Notes under the pieces: generated by a model
What the model saw: only the letters and a program-made list of their open reading frames with translations
Databases searched by the model: none
What the model was told of the DNA's origin: nothing
Part shown: positions 1 through 8,905 of the stretch, in pieces
Numbering within the stretch: position 1 is the first letter of the stretch
Layout: every line of letters starts with the position of its first letter
DNA from: Breoghania sp.
GTDB lineage: Bacteria > Pseudomonadota > Alphaproteobacteria > Rhizobiales > Stappiaceae
Length of the DNA stretch: 64,000 bases
Assembly (NCBI RefSeq): GCF_963674635.1
Contig: NZ_OY771475.1
Coordinates: 3,478,501 to 3,542,500 of the forward strand
Direction: 5' to 3'
Position numbers and translations under genes: made by a program

Positions 1-144
1 GGCCGCGCGCGGTCGCATGTCGACCACCGCGACCTTGATCGCGGGATCGGAAACCTTCAGCGCCAGAGCCAGCGACAGCCCGACATAACCGCCACCGGCG
101 ACCAGAACGTCCAGCACCTCGTCATCCTTCCGGATAATCGACAT
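1..144 (-). CDS. FAD-dependent hydroxylase, UbiH/COQ6 type (5' end only)
   Basis: Only the first 48 codons lie in the window; the gene continues beyond base 1. Reading from the ATG at 144 gives a short polar lead followed by a beta-alpha-beta Rossmann start with the dinucleotide motif VAGGGYVGLSLALAL, as in class A flavoprotein monooxygenases of the ubiquinone ring-hydroxylase family (UbiH/UbiF/COQ6). The gene is divergent from tesB, and about 220 bases separate the two starts. The family assignment rests on this N-terminus alone, so which ring position is hydroxylated cannot be told. Confidence 0.6.
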   Translation of the reverse strand, partial: MSIIRKDDEVLDVLVAGGGYVGLSLALALKVSDPAIKVAVVDMRPRAA

Positions 145-365
145 ATCCACTCCTTGCAGCTAATGGGCACCGGCTGAGACTGTCTGTCCGGCGCCATTCC
201 GGTTGCCGCTCAGTACAGCCCCGACTTGACTTGCGCATCCCGCCTGCGCAGGGTTCCGCCAACAACGACGTGATGGCATCTGGTATCCCTGCCGCATTGT
301 CTAACGTATTTCCCGCCTTTTGGAAGCCGGGCTTATTCCCGGTTGGTCCCTGGAAACAAACGCAT

Positions 366-1235
366 ATGAATACGGCTGTCGAGACATTCCTGGAAATCCT
401 CGAACTGGAGGATGTTGAACACAATCTGTACCGGGGCCGCAATCCGGCAAGCGGCTGGCAACGGGTTTTTGGCGGCCGCGTCGTCGCGCAGGCGCTGGGC
501 GCGGCGATGAAAACCGTGAGCGTCGGCCATCACATCCACTCCATGCACGGCTATTTCATGCGCCCGGGCGATCCGTCGGTGCCCATTCTATACGAGGTGG
601 ACCGCATCCGCGACGGTCGTTCCTTCGCGACGCGGCGGGTCGTCGCCATCCAGCATGGCGAAGCGATCTTTTCCATGGGGGCCTCGTTCCACATCCCCGA
701 AAACGGTCTCGATCACCAGATGGAGATGCCGGACGTTCCGCAGCCGGAAGACCTTCCGAGCGAGGAGGAACTGAAGGAGAAATTCCTGAAACATGCGCCG
801 GAATCCGTGCAGCGCTACTGGGAGCGCAAGCGCCCGCTTGAGCTGCGGCCGACGGACATGCGGCACTACGTTTCCAACGAGAAACTGCCGCCGGAGCAAT
901 ATGTCTGGATTCGCGCCACCGATACCCTGCCGGACGATCCGAACATCCATTGCTGCGTGCTGGCCTACGCCTCCGACATGACGCTTCTGGACACCTCGTT
1001 GTTTGCGCATGGCCTGTCGGTCTTCTCCGATCAGATTCAGCCCGCCAGCATTGACCATTCCGTCTGGTTCCACCGGCCCTTCCGGGCCGATGACTGGTTG
1101 CTCTATGCAACCGACAGCCCGTCTTCTTCCGGCGCGCGCGGTTTCAGCCGGGGCCGGATCTACTCCCGCGACGGACGGCTAGTCGCCTCCACCGCGCAGG
1201 AAGGTCTCATCCGCCAGAAAAACCAGTGGTTCTAA
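366..1235 (+). CDS. tesB: acyl-CoA thioesterase II
   Basis: A 289-residue protein matching the double hot-dog TesB family, which hydrolyses medium- and long-chain acyl-CoA to free fatty acid and CoA. The N-terminal segment with LYRGRNP and VFGGRVVAQALGAA is the typical first hot-dog start, and the C-terminal half carries the conserved DHSVWFHRPFRADDWLLY block with the catalytic Asp, followed by SRGRIYSRDGRLVAS and a terminal QEGLIR. The frame is open upstream to 231, but the ATG at 366 gives the family's usual N-terminus and length. Confidence 0.95.
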   Translation: MNTAVETFLEILELEDVEHNLYRGRNPASGWQRVFGGRVVAQALGAAMKTVSVGHHIHSMHGYFMRPGDPSVPILYEVDRIRDGRSFATRRVVAIQHGEAIFSMGASFHIPENGLDHQMEMPDVPQPEDLPSEEELKEKFLKHAPESVQRYWERKRPLELRPTDMRHYVSNEKLPPEQYVWIRATDTLPDDPNIHCCVLAYASDMTLLDTSLFAHGLSVFSDQIQPASIDHSVWFHRPFRADDWLLYATDSPSSSGARGFSRGRIYSRDGRLVASTAQEGLIRQKNQWF

Positions 1236-1327
1236 TCAGCGCCGCAGGTGCGGGAACCTTACTCAAGGTCATGCGTTGATCCGGAGCATCCTGCGCGATC
1301 CGCAGGACGTTCCGGGGACCGACCGCC

Positions 1328-2467
1328 GTGCTGGAAGAACTCGACAAACTGGCGCCTGCCGAGATTGACCGGCTGCCCGATCCCATTCTGGCGGCCGGAT
1401 TGATCCTGTTTGCGATCCTGATCGGATATCTGGCCCATCGCGTCGCCATCGGCATCTTCAACCGGACCTTCGGCAAGGTTTATCCAAACCTCACCCTCAT
1501 TGCGAAACGAATCCGGCCGATCACGCGGCTCGTCTTCTTCATCGTGGCGCTGGCGCTCGCGGTGCCGCTGCTCGATGTGCCCTTCCGCTTCATCGGCGAC
1601 ATCTATCACGCCATGTTCGTGCTGATGATCCTGCTGGTGGGGTGGGCGGCGGTCCTGGTTCTGGGCGTTGTGGCCGACCGCTATGCGCGCCATTTCCGGC
1701 TGGATGTGGAGGACAATCTTCAGGCGCGGCGCTACATCACGCAGATCCGGGTGATGCGGCGGGTCATCAATGTGGTGATCGTCATCCTCACCATCGGTCT
1801 TGCGCTGATGACCTTCGAACCGGTGCGCGAATATGGCGTTAGCCTGTTCGCCTCCGCAGGCGTGGCGGGCCTTGTGGTCGGCTTTGCGGCGCGCCCGGTT
1901 TTGTCCAATCTCATCGCGGGCATCCAGATCGCGCTGACCCAGCCGATCCGTATCGAGGATGCGGTGGTGGTGGAGGGCGAATGGGGGTGGATTGAGGAAA
2001 TCGCGGCGACCTATGTCGTCATCCGCATCTGGGACTGGCGGCGGCTGGTGGTGCCGCTTTCCTATTTCGTCGAAAAGCCGTTCCAGAACTGGACGCGCGA
2101 ATCCGCCTCGATCATCGGGTCCGTCTACTGGCGGGTGGATTACACGGTGCCGGTTCAGGAAATGCGGGAGAAGCTGGAAGAGTTGCTCGACCAGTCGAAG
2201 CTCTGGGACCGCAACGTCGTGAACCTTCAGGTGGAGGCCTCCGATGAGCGTGGTCTTCTCGTTCGTGCGCTGATGACCGCATCAACCTCGCCGAGGGCGT
2301 GGGATCTTCGCTGCGAAATCCGCGAAAAGATGATCGGCTGGCTGCAGGACGCCTATCCCGAATGCCTGCCACGCATCCGGGCGGAGCTGCCGGGTGCGGG
2401 ACGTTCGCCGGAACCCGGCATGGGCGGCGCGGCGGTGGGCGCGCAGATGGCCCAGGTTCAGAAGTAG
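1328..2467 (+). CDS. MscS-family mechanosensitive ion channel
   Basis: A 379-residue membrane protein starting at GTG. Four hydrophobic helices between about residues 20 and 165 precede the pore-lining segment GVAGLVVGFAARPVLSNLIA (about 178-200), with the Gly/Ala-rich pattern of MscS TM3. It is followed by the beta-domain signature (IRIEDAVVVEGEWGWIEE) and the cytoplasmic alpha/beta domain with VVPLSYFVEKPFQNW. The family gates on membrane tension and releases solutes during hypo-osmotic shock. The C-terminal tail is Gly/Pro-rich and looks disordered. Substrate or gating specialisation cannot be read from sequence. Confidence 0.9.
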   Translation: MLEELDKLAPAEIDRLPDPILAAGLILFAILIGYLAHRVAIGIFNRTFGKVYPNLTLIAKRIRPITRLVFFIVALALAVPLLDVPFRFIGDIYHAMFVLMILLVGWAAVLVLGVVADRYARHFRLDVEDNLQARRYITQIRVMRRVINVVIVILTIGLALMTFEPVREYGVSLFASAGVAGLVVGFAARPVLSNLIAGIQIALTQPIRIEDAVVVEGEWGWIEEIAATYVVIRIWDWRRLVVPLSYFVEKPFQNWTRESASIIGSVYWRVDYTVPVQEMREKLEELLDQSKLWDRNVVNLQVEASDERGLLVRALMTASTSPRAWDLRCEIREKMIGWLQDAYPECLPRIRAELPGAGRSPEPGMGGAAVGAQMAQVQK

Positions 2468-2496
2468 GGGCTTGGGATCCGTTTCGAGCAAGCGGC

Positions 2497-2619
2497 CCAT
2501 CCTTCGAGACGCGCTCGATGAGCGCTCCTCAGGATGACGTTGCATATGTTGCGCATCTCAAAGCATCCCCACCCACGATGTCATCCTGAGGAGACGCGAA
2601 GCGTCGTCTCGAAGGATGG
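2497..2619. repeat. composite palindromic intergenic repeat (two inverted arms)
   Basis: Two related arms face each other in the gap between the MscS and xthA genes. The left arm (2497-2540) begins CCATCCTTCGAGACG and ends CTCCTCAGGATGACGT; the right arm (2575-2619) is its near-exact reverse complement. Each arm is itself a hairpin with a GCGC-rich centre. This is the form of a dispersed palindromic element of the kind common in alphaproteobacterial intergenic DNA. It lies between a gene ending at 2467 and a convergent gene ending at 2698, so it may also act as a two-way terminator. Confidence 0.8.
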
Positions 2620-2697
2620 GCGGCAAGCGCGCATGTCGGCGACAAGATCCGCTGGTCAGGCGGGGAGGGCTTGATCGGGTGCCCTCGTTGCCTCTCT

Positions 2698-3501
2698 TCA
2701 GCCTTCCAGTGTGGTCAGCACGGGGGCGTGGTCGGACGGCTTTTCCCAACCGCGGGCTTCCTCGATCACTTTCACATCGACGATCTTGGGTGCGAGCGGT
2801 GGGGTGACCCAGACATGGTCGAGCCTGCGGCCCTTGTTGGCGGCCTTCCAGTCGCGGGCGCGGTAGCTCCACCAGGTGTAGAGCTTTTCTTCCATGGGGA
2901 TGTGAGCGCGCATGGCATCCACGAACGGACCTGCCTTGCGGACATCCTCCAGACGTTCGCGTTCAAGCGGTGTGTGGCTGACCACCCGCGAAAGCTGCTT
3001 GGTGGACCACACATCCTGCTCGTAAGGCGCGATGTTCAAGTCGCCGACGACAATGCAGGGAAACTGGGTCGCGCCAAGGAGGTCCTCCATCTCGTCGAGG
3101 AAATCGAGCTTGTGGCGGAATTTCTCGTTGATGTTGGCATCCGGCTCATCGCCGCCCGCAGGCACATAGAAGTTGTGGATGCGCAGATTGCGATCGGCGA
3201 AGGGGATGTCGGTCGCGATGTGACGGCTGTCGTCCTTGTCGCAAAAGCGCCTGCGTTCGGTACCCGTCAGCGGGCGACGCGAGAGCGTGGCGACGCCGTG
3301 ATAGCCCTTCTGGCCGTTGATCTCGATGTTCTGGTAGCCCGCCTTGCGAAGAGCGGCGAAGGGGAAGCTCGCATCCGGGCATTTGGTTTCCTGAAGGCAC
3401 AGGACATCGGGGGCATAGGTTTGCAGGAACCGTTCCACCAATGGCAGGCGAAGCCGCACGGAATTGATGTTCCAGGTGGCGATCTTCAGTTGGTCTGTCA
3501 T
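2698..3501 (-). CDS. xthA: exodeoxyribonuclease III
   Basis: A 267-residue AP endonuclease/3'-5' exonuclease of the ExoIII/APE1 family. Family motifs appear in order: KIATWNINSVR at the N-terminus, CLQETK (catalytic Glu), the GDLNIAPYEQDVW block with the Asp/Asn pair, a RRLDHVWV segment, and the closing SDHAPV with the catalytic Asp-His. It repairs abasic sites and blocked 3' ends. The frame is open upstream to 3561 but MTDQLKIATWN at 3501 gives the standard start. It is convergent with the MscS gene across the palindromic repeat. Confidence 0.95.
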   Translation of the reverse strand: MTDQLKIATWNINSVRLRLPLVERFLQTYAPDVLCLQETKCPDASFPFAALRKAGYQNIEINGQKGYHGVATLSRRPLTGTERRRFCDKDDSRHIATDIPFADRNLRIHNFYVPAGGDEPDANINEKFRHKLDFLDEMEDLLGATQFPCIVVGDLNIAPYEQDVWSTKQLSRVVSHTPLERERLEDVRKAGPFVDAMRAHIPMEEKLYTWWSYRARDWKAANKGRRLDHVWVTPPLAPKIVDVKVIEEARGWEKPSDHAPVLTTLEG

Positions 3502-3735
3502 GGCGTTCCGGAAGTGTTGGAGAGGAAACGGTATCGGCACAGATGTGCGCGGGGCGGGCAAGACATTACCGCGACATTCACGCCCTTACCAGATGGTCCG
3601 CCGCGATTGAAGCATCGTCCACGAAATGCAGATGGAAACGTCTTGGCACTGTGCAGGAACCCCGGCTTGATATAAGAGATCGATCCTGCTGTTGGCAGAA
3701 TCCGCTACGGCAGTTCGTCTTTTGCGACGCCCGGG

Positions 3736-5019
3736 ATGCTCCGCATGTCACCACCTCACGAAACGGAGCCGTCTCACGGCGCGCAATCCGGCGCGGACCA
3801 CAAGGCGTCACGCTGGCTCGCCTTCACCCATTCCGCCTATCGCCGGTATTGGGCCGCCCGCTTCGGGGCCACCTTCGCGGTGCAGATCATTTCCGTCTCG
3901 GTTGGCTGGCAGGTCTATGACATCACCCGCGATCCGCTGGATCTGGGCTTTGTGGGGCTTGCCCAGTTCCTGCCGGCCTTTCTGCTCGTTCTCATGACGG
4001 GAACGGTTGCCGACAGGTTCGGGCGGCGCACGGTGATGGGGGGGGCGCTGGTGGGCGAGGGGGTGATGGCGGCGGCCCTTCTTGGCTTCACCCTGTCGGG
4101 TTCATCCGTTGTCTGGCCGGTTTTTGCGTTGTTGCTGGGCTTCGGTACGGCGCGGGCCTTCTTTAATCCGGCGGCGTCTGCGCTCGTTACCAATCTCGTT
4201 CCGGCGGAGCATCTGGCCAACGCGATTGCCTGGAATTCCTCCGCATGGCAGGTGGCAAGCATTGTTGGGCCGGTGGCGGGCGGGCTCCTTTACGGCGTAT
4301 CGCCGCTTGCGAGCTATATCGTGGCGCTGGCGATGCTGGCCGGTGCCGCCATATCCGTCTTCTTGATCCCGAAACCGGCGCAGCACACCGCAGTGGGCCG
4401 CGTGACCTTCACCTCCGTGATTGACGGGTTTCGCTATATCTGGCGCGAGAAGGTGGTGCTGGGGGCGATCTCGCTCGATCTCTTCGCGGTGCTGCTGGGC
4501 GGCGCGGTGGCGCTTCTGCCTGTCTATGCGCGCGATATCCTGGAACTGGGCCCGTGGGGCCTTGGGCTCCTGCGCGCCGCGCCCGGCATCGGCGCGATCA
4601 TGGTGGCACTTTGGCTGGCCGCCCATCCCTTGCGCGATCACGCGGGGCTTTTGATGTTCGTCTTTGTCGGATTTTTCGGGGCTTTCACGATTGTCTTCGG
4701 GGTCTCGACAATGCCGTGGCTGTCGATTGCGGCGCTCTTGCTGATGGGCGGTTTCGACATGGTGTCGGTCTATGTGCGCGAGACGCTGATCCAGCTGTGG
4801 ACCCCCGATGCGCTGCGCGGCCGGGTCAATGCCGTCAACATGGTGTTCGTGGGAGCTTCGAACGAGCTTGGCGAATTCCGCGCCGGTGTCATGGCCGCGG
4901 CCATCGGCACGGTGTCGGCGGTCGTGGTGGGCGGCGCAGGCACGATGGCGGTTGCCGTGCTCTGGGCGAGGATGTTCCCCGATCTCAGGAAAGCGCGGCA
5001 TCTGGACGGTCGCGTATGA
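3736..5019 (+). CDS. MFS transporter, EntS-like
   Basis: A 427-residue, twelve-helix major facilitator protein. The loop between helices 2 and 3 carries the MFS motif as GTVADRFGRRTVM, and the overall pattern (SLGWQVYD-like first helix, DALRGRVNAVNMVFVGASNELGEFRAG late in the protein) resembles the MFS_3/EntS group of drug or siderophore exporters. Two in-frame ATG codons (3736, 3745) are close and neither has a strong ribosome site. The transported compound is unknown; no siderophore genes are nearby. Confidence 0.85.
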   Translation: MLRMSPPHETEPSHGAQSGADHKASRWLAFTHSAYRRYWAARFGATFAVQIISVSVGWQVYDITRDPLDLGFVGLAQFLPAFLLVLMTGTVADRFGRRTVMGGALVGEGVMAAALLGFTLSGSSVVWPVFALLLGFGTARAFFNPAASALVTNLVPAEHLANAIAWNSSAWQVASIVGPVAGGLLYGVSPLASYIVALAMLAGAAISVFLIPKPAQHTAVGRVTFTSVIDGFRYIWREKVVLGAISLDLFAVLLGGAVALLPVYARDILELGPWGLGLLRAAPGIGAIMVALWLAAHPLRDHAGLLMFVFVGFFGAFTIVFGVSTMPWLSIAALLLMGGFDMVSVYVRETLIQLWTPDALRGRVNAVNMVFVGASNELGEFRAGVMAAAIGTVSAVVVGGAGTMAVAVLWARMFPDLRKARHLDGRV

Positions 5020-5034
5020 AGGAACCTGCGGCTC

Positions 5035-5811
5035 TCAGTAGAGACGAAGATCTCTCATGAACTCCGCTTTCGGATCGCATGCGCTCACCGGGTTTTCGAG
5101 CAGGATTTCCGGATTATGAACCCGATCCCATGCAAATCCTCGCGGGGACCAGTTGTATACTTGTCTGCCCTCTTTTGCATTCACGATCAGGACACCATGA
5201 AAGTACCAGTGCGAGCTTCTCTTGTAACCGGAAGACGTTGTGAAGAATGAGAAATATCTGAGTTCAGAGAACGACCTGACGGGTTTGCCTTCGCGCGAAT
5301 GGAAGGCAAGGCAATACGGGCGATCTCCTGCGATGGCCGACGCGCTGTAGCTGATCCAGATCATCCCGGCCAGAGACCACACGGCGATTGCAGCGGCGAT
5401 GCCGATCATCGTCCAGGCAAGCCGGGACGATGGGGCGGGGGGGGGCGCAGAAGTCAAAAGGCGGAGCAAGGCCAGGGACGACAAGGCAAGGGCCAAAGCA
5501 CGGAACCAGATGAGAGTGGCTCCCGGTGCAGCAAGGGCTGCGGCCCCCATAACCCAACTCAGGAAACCGAAAAGCACGGCGAGCGCCAGAAGCCACGCGA
5601 TGACCCTGTTTAAGCGCCAGTTGGTGAAAGCCGCCAAGAGGCCTGAAAGAACAAGAAGAGGCGGGAGTGCAAGTCCCGCCGTAATGATCAGATATGGTAA
5701 GTTGAGTCTGATTTCATGCTCAAATAGAAAATATTTATAAACATCAAGAGTCGGGATGAGCCCAATCGTAATGACCAAAATCAGGGCGAGAAGTATTATT
5801 CTTTGACGCAT
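5035..5811 (-). CDS. unknown membrane protein
   Basis: A 258-residue protein I do not recognise. It has an N-terminal transmembrane helix, two further helices between about residues 40 and 90, one around 100-118 and one around 135-155, then an extracytoplasmic or cytoplasmic C-terminal domain of about 100 residues rich in aromatic residues (SHWYFHGVLIV, RQVYNWSPRGFAWDR) that contains two cysteines. Base composition is more AT-rich than the flanking genes, which together with a lack of recognisable homology suggests an accessory gene. It is convergent with the MFS gene and sits just upstream of the 3' end of ecm. Confidence 0.6.
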   Translation of the reverse strand: MRQRIILLALILVITIGLIPTLDVYKYFLFEHEIRLNLPYLIITAGLALPPLLVLSGLLAAFTNWRLNRVIAWLLALAVLFGFLSWVMGAAALAAPGATLIWFRALALALSSLALLRLLTSAPPPAPSSRLAWTMIGIAAAIAVWSLAGMIWISYSASAIAGDRPYCLAFHSREGKPVRSFSELRYFSFFTTSSGYKRSSHWYFHGVLIVNAKEGRQVYNWSPRGFAWDRVHNPEILLENPVSACDPKAEFMRDLRLY

Positions 5812-5866
5812 GATCTATCTCTTTGAACCAAGAGGCCGAGATTTGGATCATGCGTCTCTTGTGTCT

Positions 5867-7858
5867 TTACGCCGCCTTCACTGCCTGTGCGTCCACAATC
5901 CTGACGATATCGGCCATGATGTCGGTGAGCTGGAAGTCCTTCGGCGTATACACGGCGGCAACGCCGGCGGCCAGCAGGGATTTGGCATCCTCTTCGGGAA
6001 TGATGCCGCCGATGACAACCGGCACATCGTCGAGACCTGCGGCCCGCATGCGGTCCATCACGTCGCGCACCAGCGCCAGATGCGAGCCGGAGAGGATCGA
6101 CAACCCCACCACATGCACGCTTTCTTCCAAAGCTGCGTTGACGATCTGGGCAGGTGTCAGGCGGATGCCCTCATAGACCACCTCCATGCCGCAATCGCGC
6201 GCGCGCACCGCGATCTGTTCCGCGCCGTTGGAATGGCCGTCGAGGCCGGGCTTGCCGACGAGGAACTTCAGTCGACGCCCCAGCTTTCGCGACACCGCCT
6301 CAACCGCTGCGCGCACACCTTCCGTCTCGCTGCCGTCCTCGCGTGCGGACCGTCCGACCCCGGTGGGGGCGCGATACTCCCCGAAAATCTCGCGAAGGGC
6401 CGCGCCCCATTCGCCGGTGGTCACACCTGCCTTGGCCGCGGCAATGGAGGGCTCCATGATGTTGCGGTCTTCGGCGGCGGCACTCTTCAGGGCGGCGATG
6501 GCTTGCGAAACAGCCGCGTCGTCGCGCGCCGCGCGCCAGGCCTTCAGCGCCTCGACGGCTTCTGCCTCCACATGCTCCGGCACGGTCAGGATGCCGCCAT
6601 CGGCGCCACCGGCCAGCGGTGAGGGCTCGCTTTCCGTCCAGCGGTTCACGCCGACAACGGTTTGCTCGCCGCTCTCGATGGCCTCAAGGCGGCGGGTGTT
6701 CGATTCCACGAGCTTCTGCTTCATGTAGGAGGATTCAACGGCCGCCACCGCGCCGCCCATGGCGTCGATGCGGGCCAGTTCCTCGCGCGCTTCCGCCTTC
6801 AGGGCCTCCACCTTGGCGGTGATTTCCGCCGAGCCGTCGAAGATGTCGCCATATTCCAGAAGGTCGGTCTCATAGGCCACGATCTGCTGCATGCGCAGCG
6901 ACCATTGCTGGTCGAAGGGGCGCGGCAGTCCGAGCGCTTCGTTCCAGGCAGGCAGCTGCACGGCGCGGGCGCGCGCGTTCTTGGACAGCACCACGGCCAG
7001 CATCTCGATGAGGATGCGGTAGACGTTGTTTTCCGGCTGCTGTTCGGTCAGGCCCAGCGAGTTGACCTGCACACCATAGCGGAAGCGGCGGTAGCGTTCG
7101 TCCTCCACGCCGTAACGTGTCCGGCAGATCTCATCCCAGAGTTCCGTGAAGGCGCGCATCTTGCACATCTCGGTGATGAAACGCAGCCCGGCATTGACGA
7201 AGAACGAGATGCGGCCGACCGCCTTGGGAAAGTCGGCTTGCGCGATGGCGCCGGACGCCTTCACATTGTCGAGCACGGCCTGCGCGGTCGCGAGCGCGAA
7301 GGCCAGCTCCTGCACGGGCGTCGCGCCCGCCTCCTGCAGGTGATAGGAGCAGACATTCATCGGGTTGAATTTCGGCATCTCCCGGTAGGTCCAGGCGATC
7401 ATGTCGGTGGTCAGCCGCATGGAGGGCGCGGGCGGAAACACATAGGTGCCGCGGGAGAGATATTCCTTGATGAGATCGTTCTGCGTTGTGCCGGACAGGA
7501 GAGAGCGGTCTGCCCCCTGTTCGTCGGCTGCCGCCACATAAAGCGCCAGAAGCCAAGGCGCGGTGGCGTTGATCGTCATCGAGGTGTTCATTTTTTCAAG
7601 CGGGATCTGGTCGAAAAGCGCCCGCATGTCGCCCAGATGCGCGACCGGCACGCCGACCTTGCCCACTTCGCCACGCGCAAGCGCGTGATCCGGGTCATAG
7701 CCGGTCTGCGTCGGCAGATCGAAAGCCACGGAAAGGCCGGTCTGTCCCTTGGCGAGGTTGGAGCGATAAAGCGCGTTGGATGCCGCTGCCGTCGAGTGGC
7801 CCGCATAGGTGCGGAAAATCCAGGGCTTGTCCGCCCCTGTCCTGATATTTGCCGACAT
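5867..7858 (-). CDS. ecm: ethylmalonyl-CoA mutase (MeaA), coenzyme B12-dependent
   Basis: A 663-residue single-chain acyl-CoA mutase. The N-terminal two thirds form the substrate-binding TIM barrel (RTYAGHSTAAASNALYRSNLAKGQ, GLSVAFDLPTQTGYDPDH, FFVNAGLRFITEMCKMRAF). The C-terminal domain carries the base-off cobalamin motif DGHSNG plus the LSILSGSHLALV and VVIGGIIPEEDA loops. Length and the absence of the extended MutB N-terminus point to MeaA/Ecm rather than methylmalonyl-CoA mutase. It converts (2R)-ethylmalonyl-CoA to methylsuccinyl-CoA. The ATG at 7858 follows GGGAGGAACAGCG, a strong ribosome site. ccr lies 3 kb away and a cobalamin adenosyltransferase just beyond it. A substrate assay would settle Ecm against Mcm. 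Confidence 0.88.
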   Translation of the reverse strand: MSANIRTGADKPWIFRTYAGHSTAAASNALYRSNLAKGQTGLSVAFDLPTQTGYDPDHALARGEVGKVGVPVAHLGDMRALFDQIPLEKMNTSMTINATAPWLLALYVAAADEQGADRSLLSGTTQNDLIKEYLSRGTYVFPPAPSMRLTTDMIAWTYREMPKFNPMNVCSYHLQEAGATPVQELAFALATAQAVLDNVKASGAIAQADFPKAVGRISFFVNAGLRFITEMCKMRAFTELWDEICRTRYGVEDERYRRFRYGVQVNSLGLTEQQPENNVYRILIEMLAVVLSKNARARAVQLPAWNEALGLPRPFDQQWSLRMQQIVAYETDLLEYGDIFDGSAEITAKVEALKAEAREELARIDAMGGAVAAVESSYMKQKLVESNTRRLEAIESGEQTVVGVNRWTESEPSPLAGGADGGILTVPEHVEAEAVEALKAWRAARDDAAVSQAIAALKSAAAEDRNIMEPSIAAAKAGVTTGEWGAALREIFGEYRAPTGVGRSAREDGSETEGVRAAVEAVSRKLGRRLKFLVGKPGLDGHSNGAEQIAVRARDCGMEVVYEGIRLTPAQIVNAALEESVHVVGLSILSGSHLALVRDVMDRMRAAGLDDVPVVIGGIIPEEDAKSLLAAGVAAVYTPKDFQLTDIMADIVRIVDAQAVKAA

Positions 7859-8231
7859 CGCGCTGTTCCTCCCAAGAATGATGCAGTGCCGCAATTTCGT
7901 TTTACGGCTTTTCATTCCGCCTGTCACCTAAACCAAGGAAGAGGTCTCCTAGAGGAAGCGGGAGGTGGCCCGCGGGCATCAGGATTTTCAAAGACGCACA
8001 GGATCCAGCGTTGAGGGCTTCGGTGAACTATTTAATATTTATAATGATTTTTGCGCCGCGTGTGAAAGTACAAAAGAAATGCGGGTATTTCAGATCTCAC
8101 GCAGGCGTCAAAACGTCAGAACCGGTTCCGTTCAATCCGGTCAATAATATTCTCTTATATGACATAAGAAATACTACTCATGAGGAATGAATTTAATCAT
8201 AAGTAAACCCGACCTAAGCGATATGAATGCT
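7859..8231. other. intergenic region between ecm and the PDC-sensor gene
   Basis: About 370 bases separate two divergent genes. The second half is clearly AT-rich (TATTTAATATTTATAATG around 8030, and ATTCTCTTATATGACATAAG around 8150), fitting promoter DNA for the sensor-receptor pair. A short imperfect dyad CTTAT-ATGAC-ATAAG lies near 8154. I see no coding sequence or structured RNA in it. Confidence 0.4.
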
Positions 8232-8876
8232 ATGTCAAAGAAAAGGTTCGGAAGCATGGTGAAAGCACTCGTATCCGGTTGTCTTCTTGCGGTCGTCCTG
8301 CAGGCAAGCGCCATTGCCGGTGACGTTGCCGCGCCAGCCACCGCACCCGAGCCGGGGCGGTTGATCTCTGCTGACGTCATTTCCACCCTTCGGGCCATTT
8401 TGAAGGATGAGGTGATCCAGATTTCCGTAAAGGCGCAGAACAAACGTCTGGCCGGAATCGATCAGGCGCGGATCGATGAGCTTGACACGACATGGCGTGC
8501 CCAAACGAAAAGCGACGGCAAGCAGCCGATGATCGCGCGTGTCATGTCCAACCCGACCTCGTCGCAGTTGTCGCGCATTCAGGCCGCGTCGCTTGGCCTC
8601 TATTCGGAAATCTTCGTTGTCGATTCCTACGGCCTCAATGTGGGGCAGAGTTCCATCACGTCCGACTACTGGCAAGGTGATGAAGCGAAGTTCCAGAAGA
8701 CCTTCCCGATGGGCGGCGATGCTGTCTTTATCGATGAGGCTGAATGGAACGAGGCGACAAAGACGTGGCGCGCGCAGGTCAACATGACCATTGCGGATGT
8801 CGATACCGGCACCCCCATCGGGGCAGCGACAATCGAAATCAACCTGACCGAGTTGCAGCGCCGCCTCGGCGTGTGA
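8232..8876 (+). CDS. secreted PDC/Cache-like periplasmic sensor protein
   Basis: A 214-residue protein with a signal peptide (n-region SKKR, hydrophobic stretch ALVSGCLLAVVL, likely cleavage after AIA) and no later membrane segment, so it should be periplasmic. The mature part has a helix-rich start and then a PDC-like beta core: EIFVVDSYGLNVGQS, TSDYWQGDEAKFQKTF, VNMTIADVDTGTPIGAATIEI. In the family such folds bind small ligands, normally as the outer part of a receptor. Here the fold is free-standing and the next gene, 29 bases away, is a chemotaxis receptor with a different outer domain. In-frame ATGs also exist at 8187 and 8223; 8232 gives the neatest signal peptide. Confidence 0.7.
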   Translation: MSKKRFGSMVKALVSGCLLAVVLQASAIAGDVAAPATAPEPGRLISADVISTLRAILKDEVIQISVKAQNKRLAGIDQARIDELDTTWRAQTKSDGKQPMIARVMSNPTSSQLSRIQAASLGLYSEIFVVDSYGLNVGQSSITSDYWQGDEAKFQKTFPMGGDAVFIDEAEWNEATKTWRAQVNMTIADVDTGTPIGAATIEINLTELQRRLGV

Positions 8877-8905
8877 TTGCGGCCTTCCAGAAGGACTGAG
8901 CTAAA

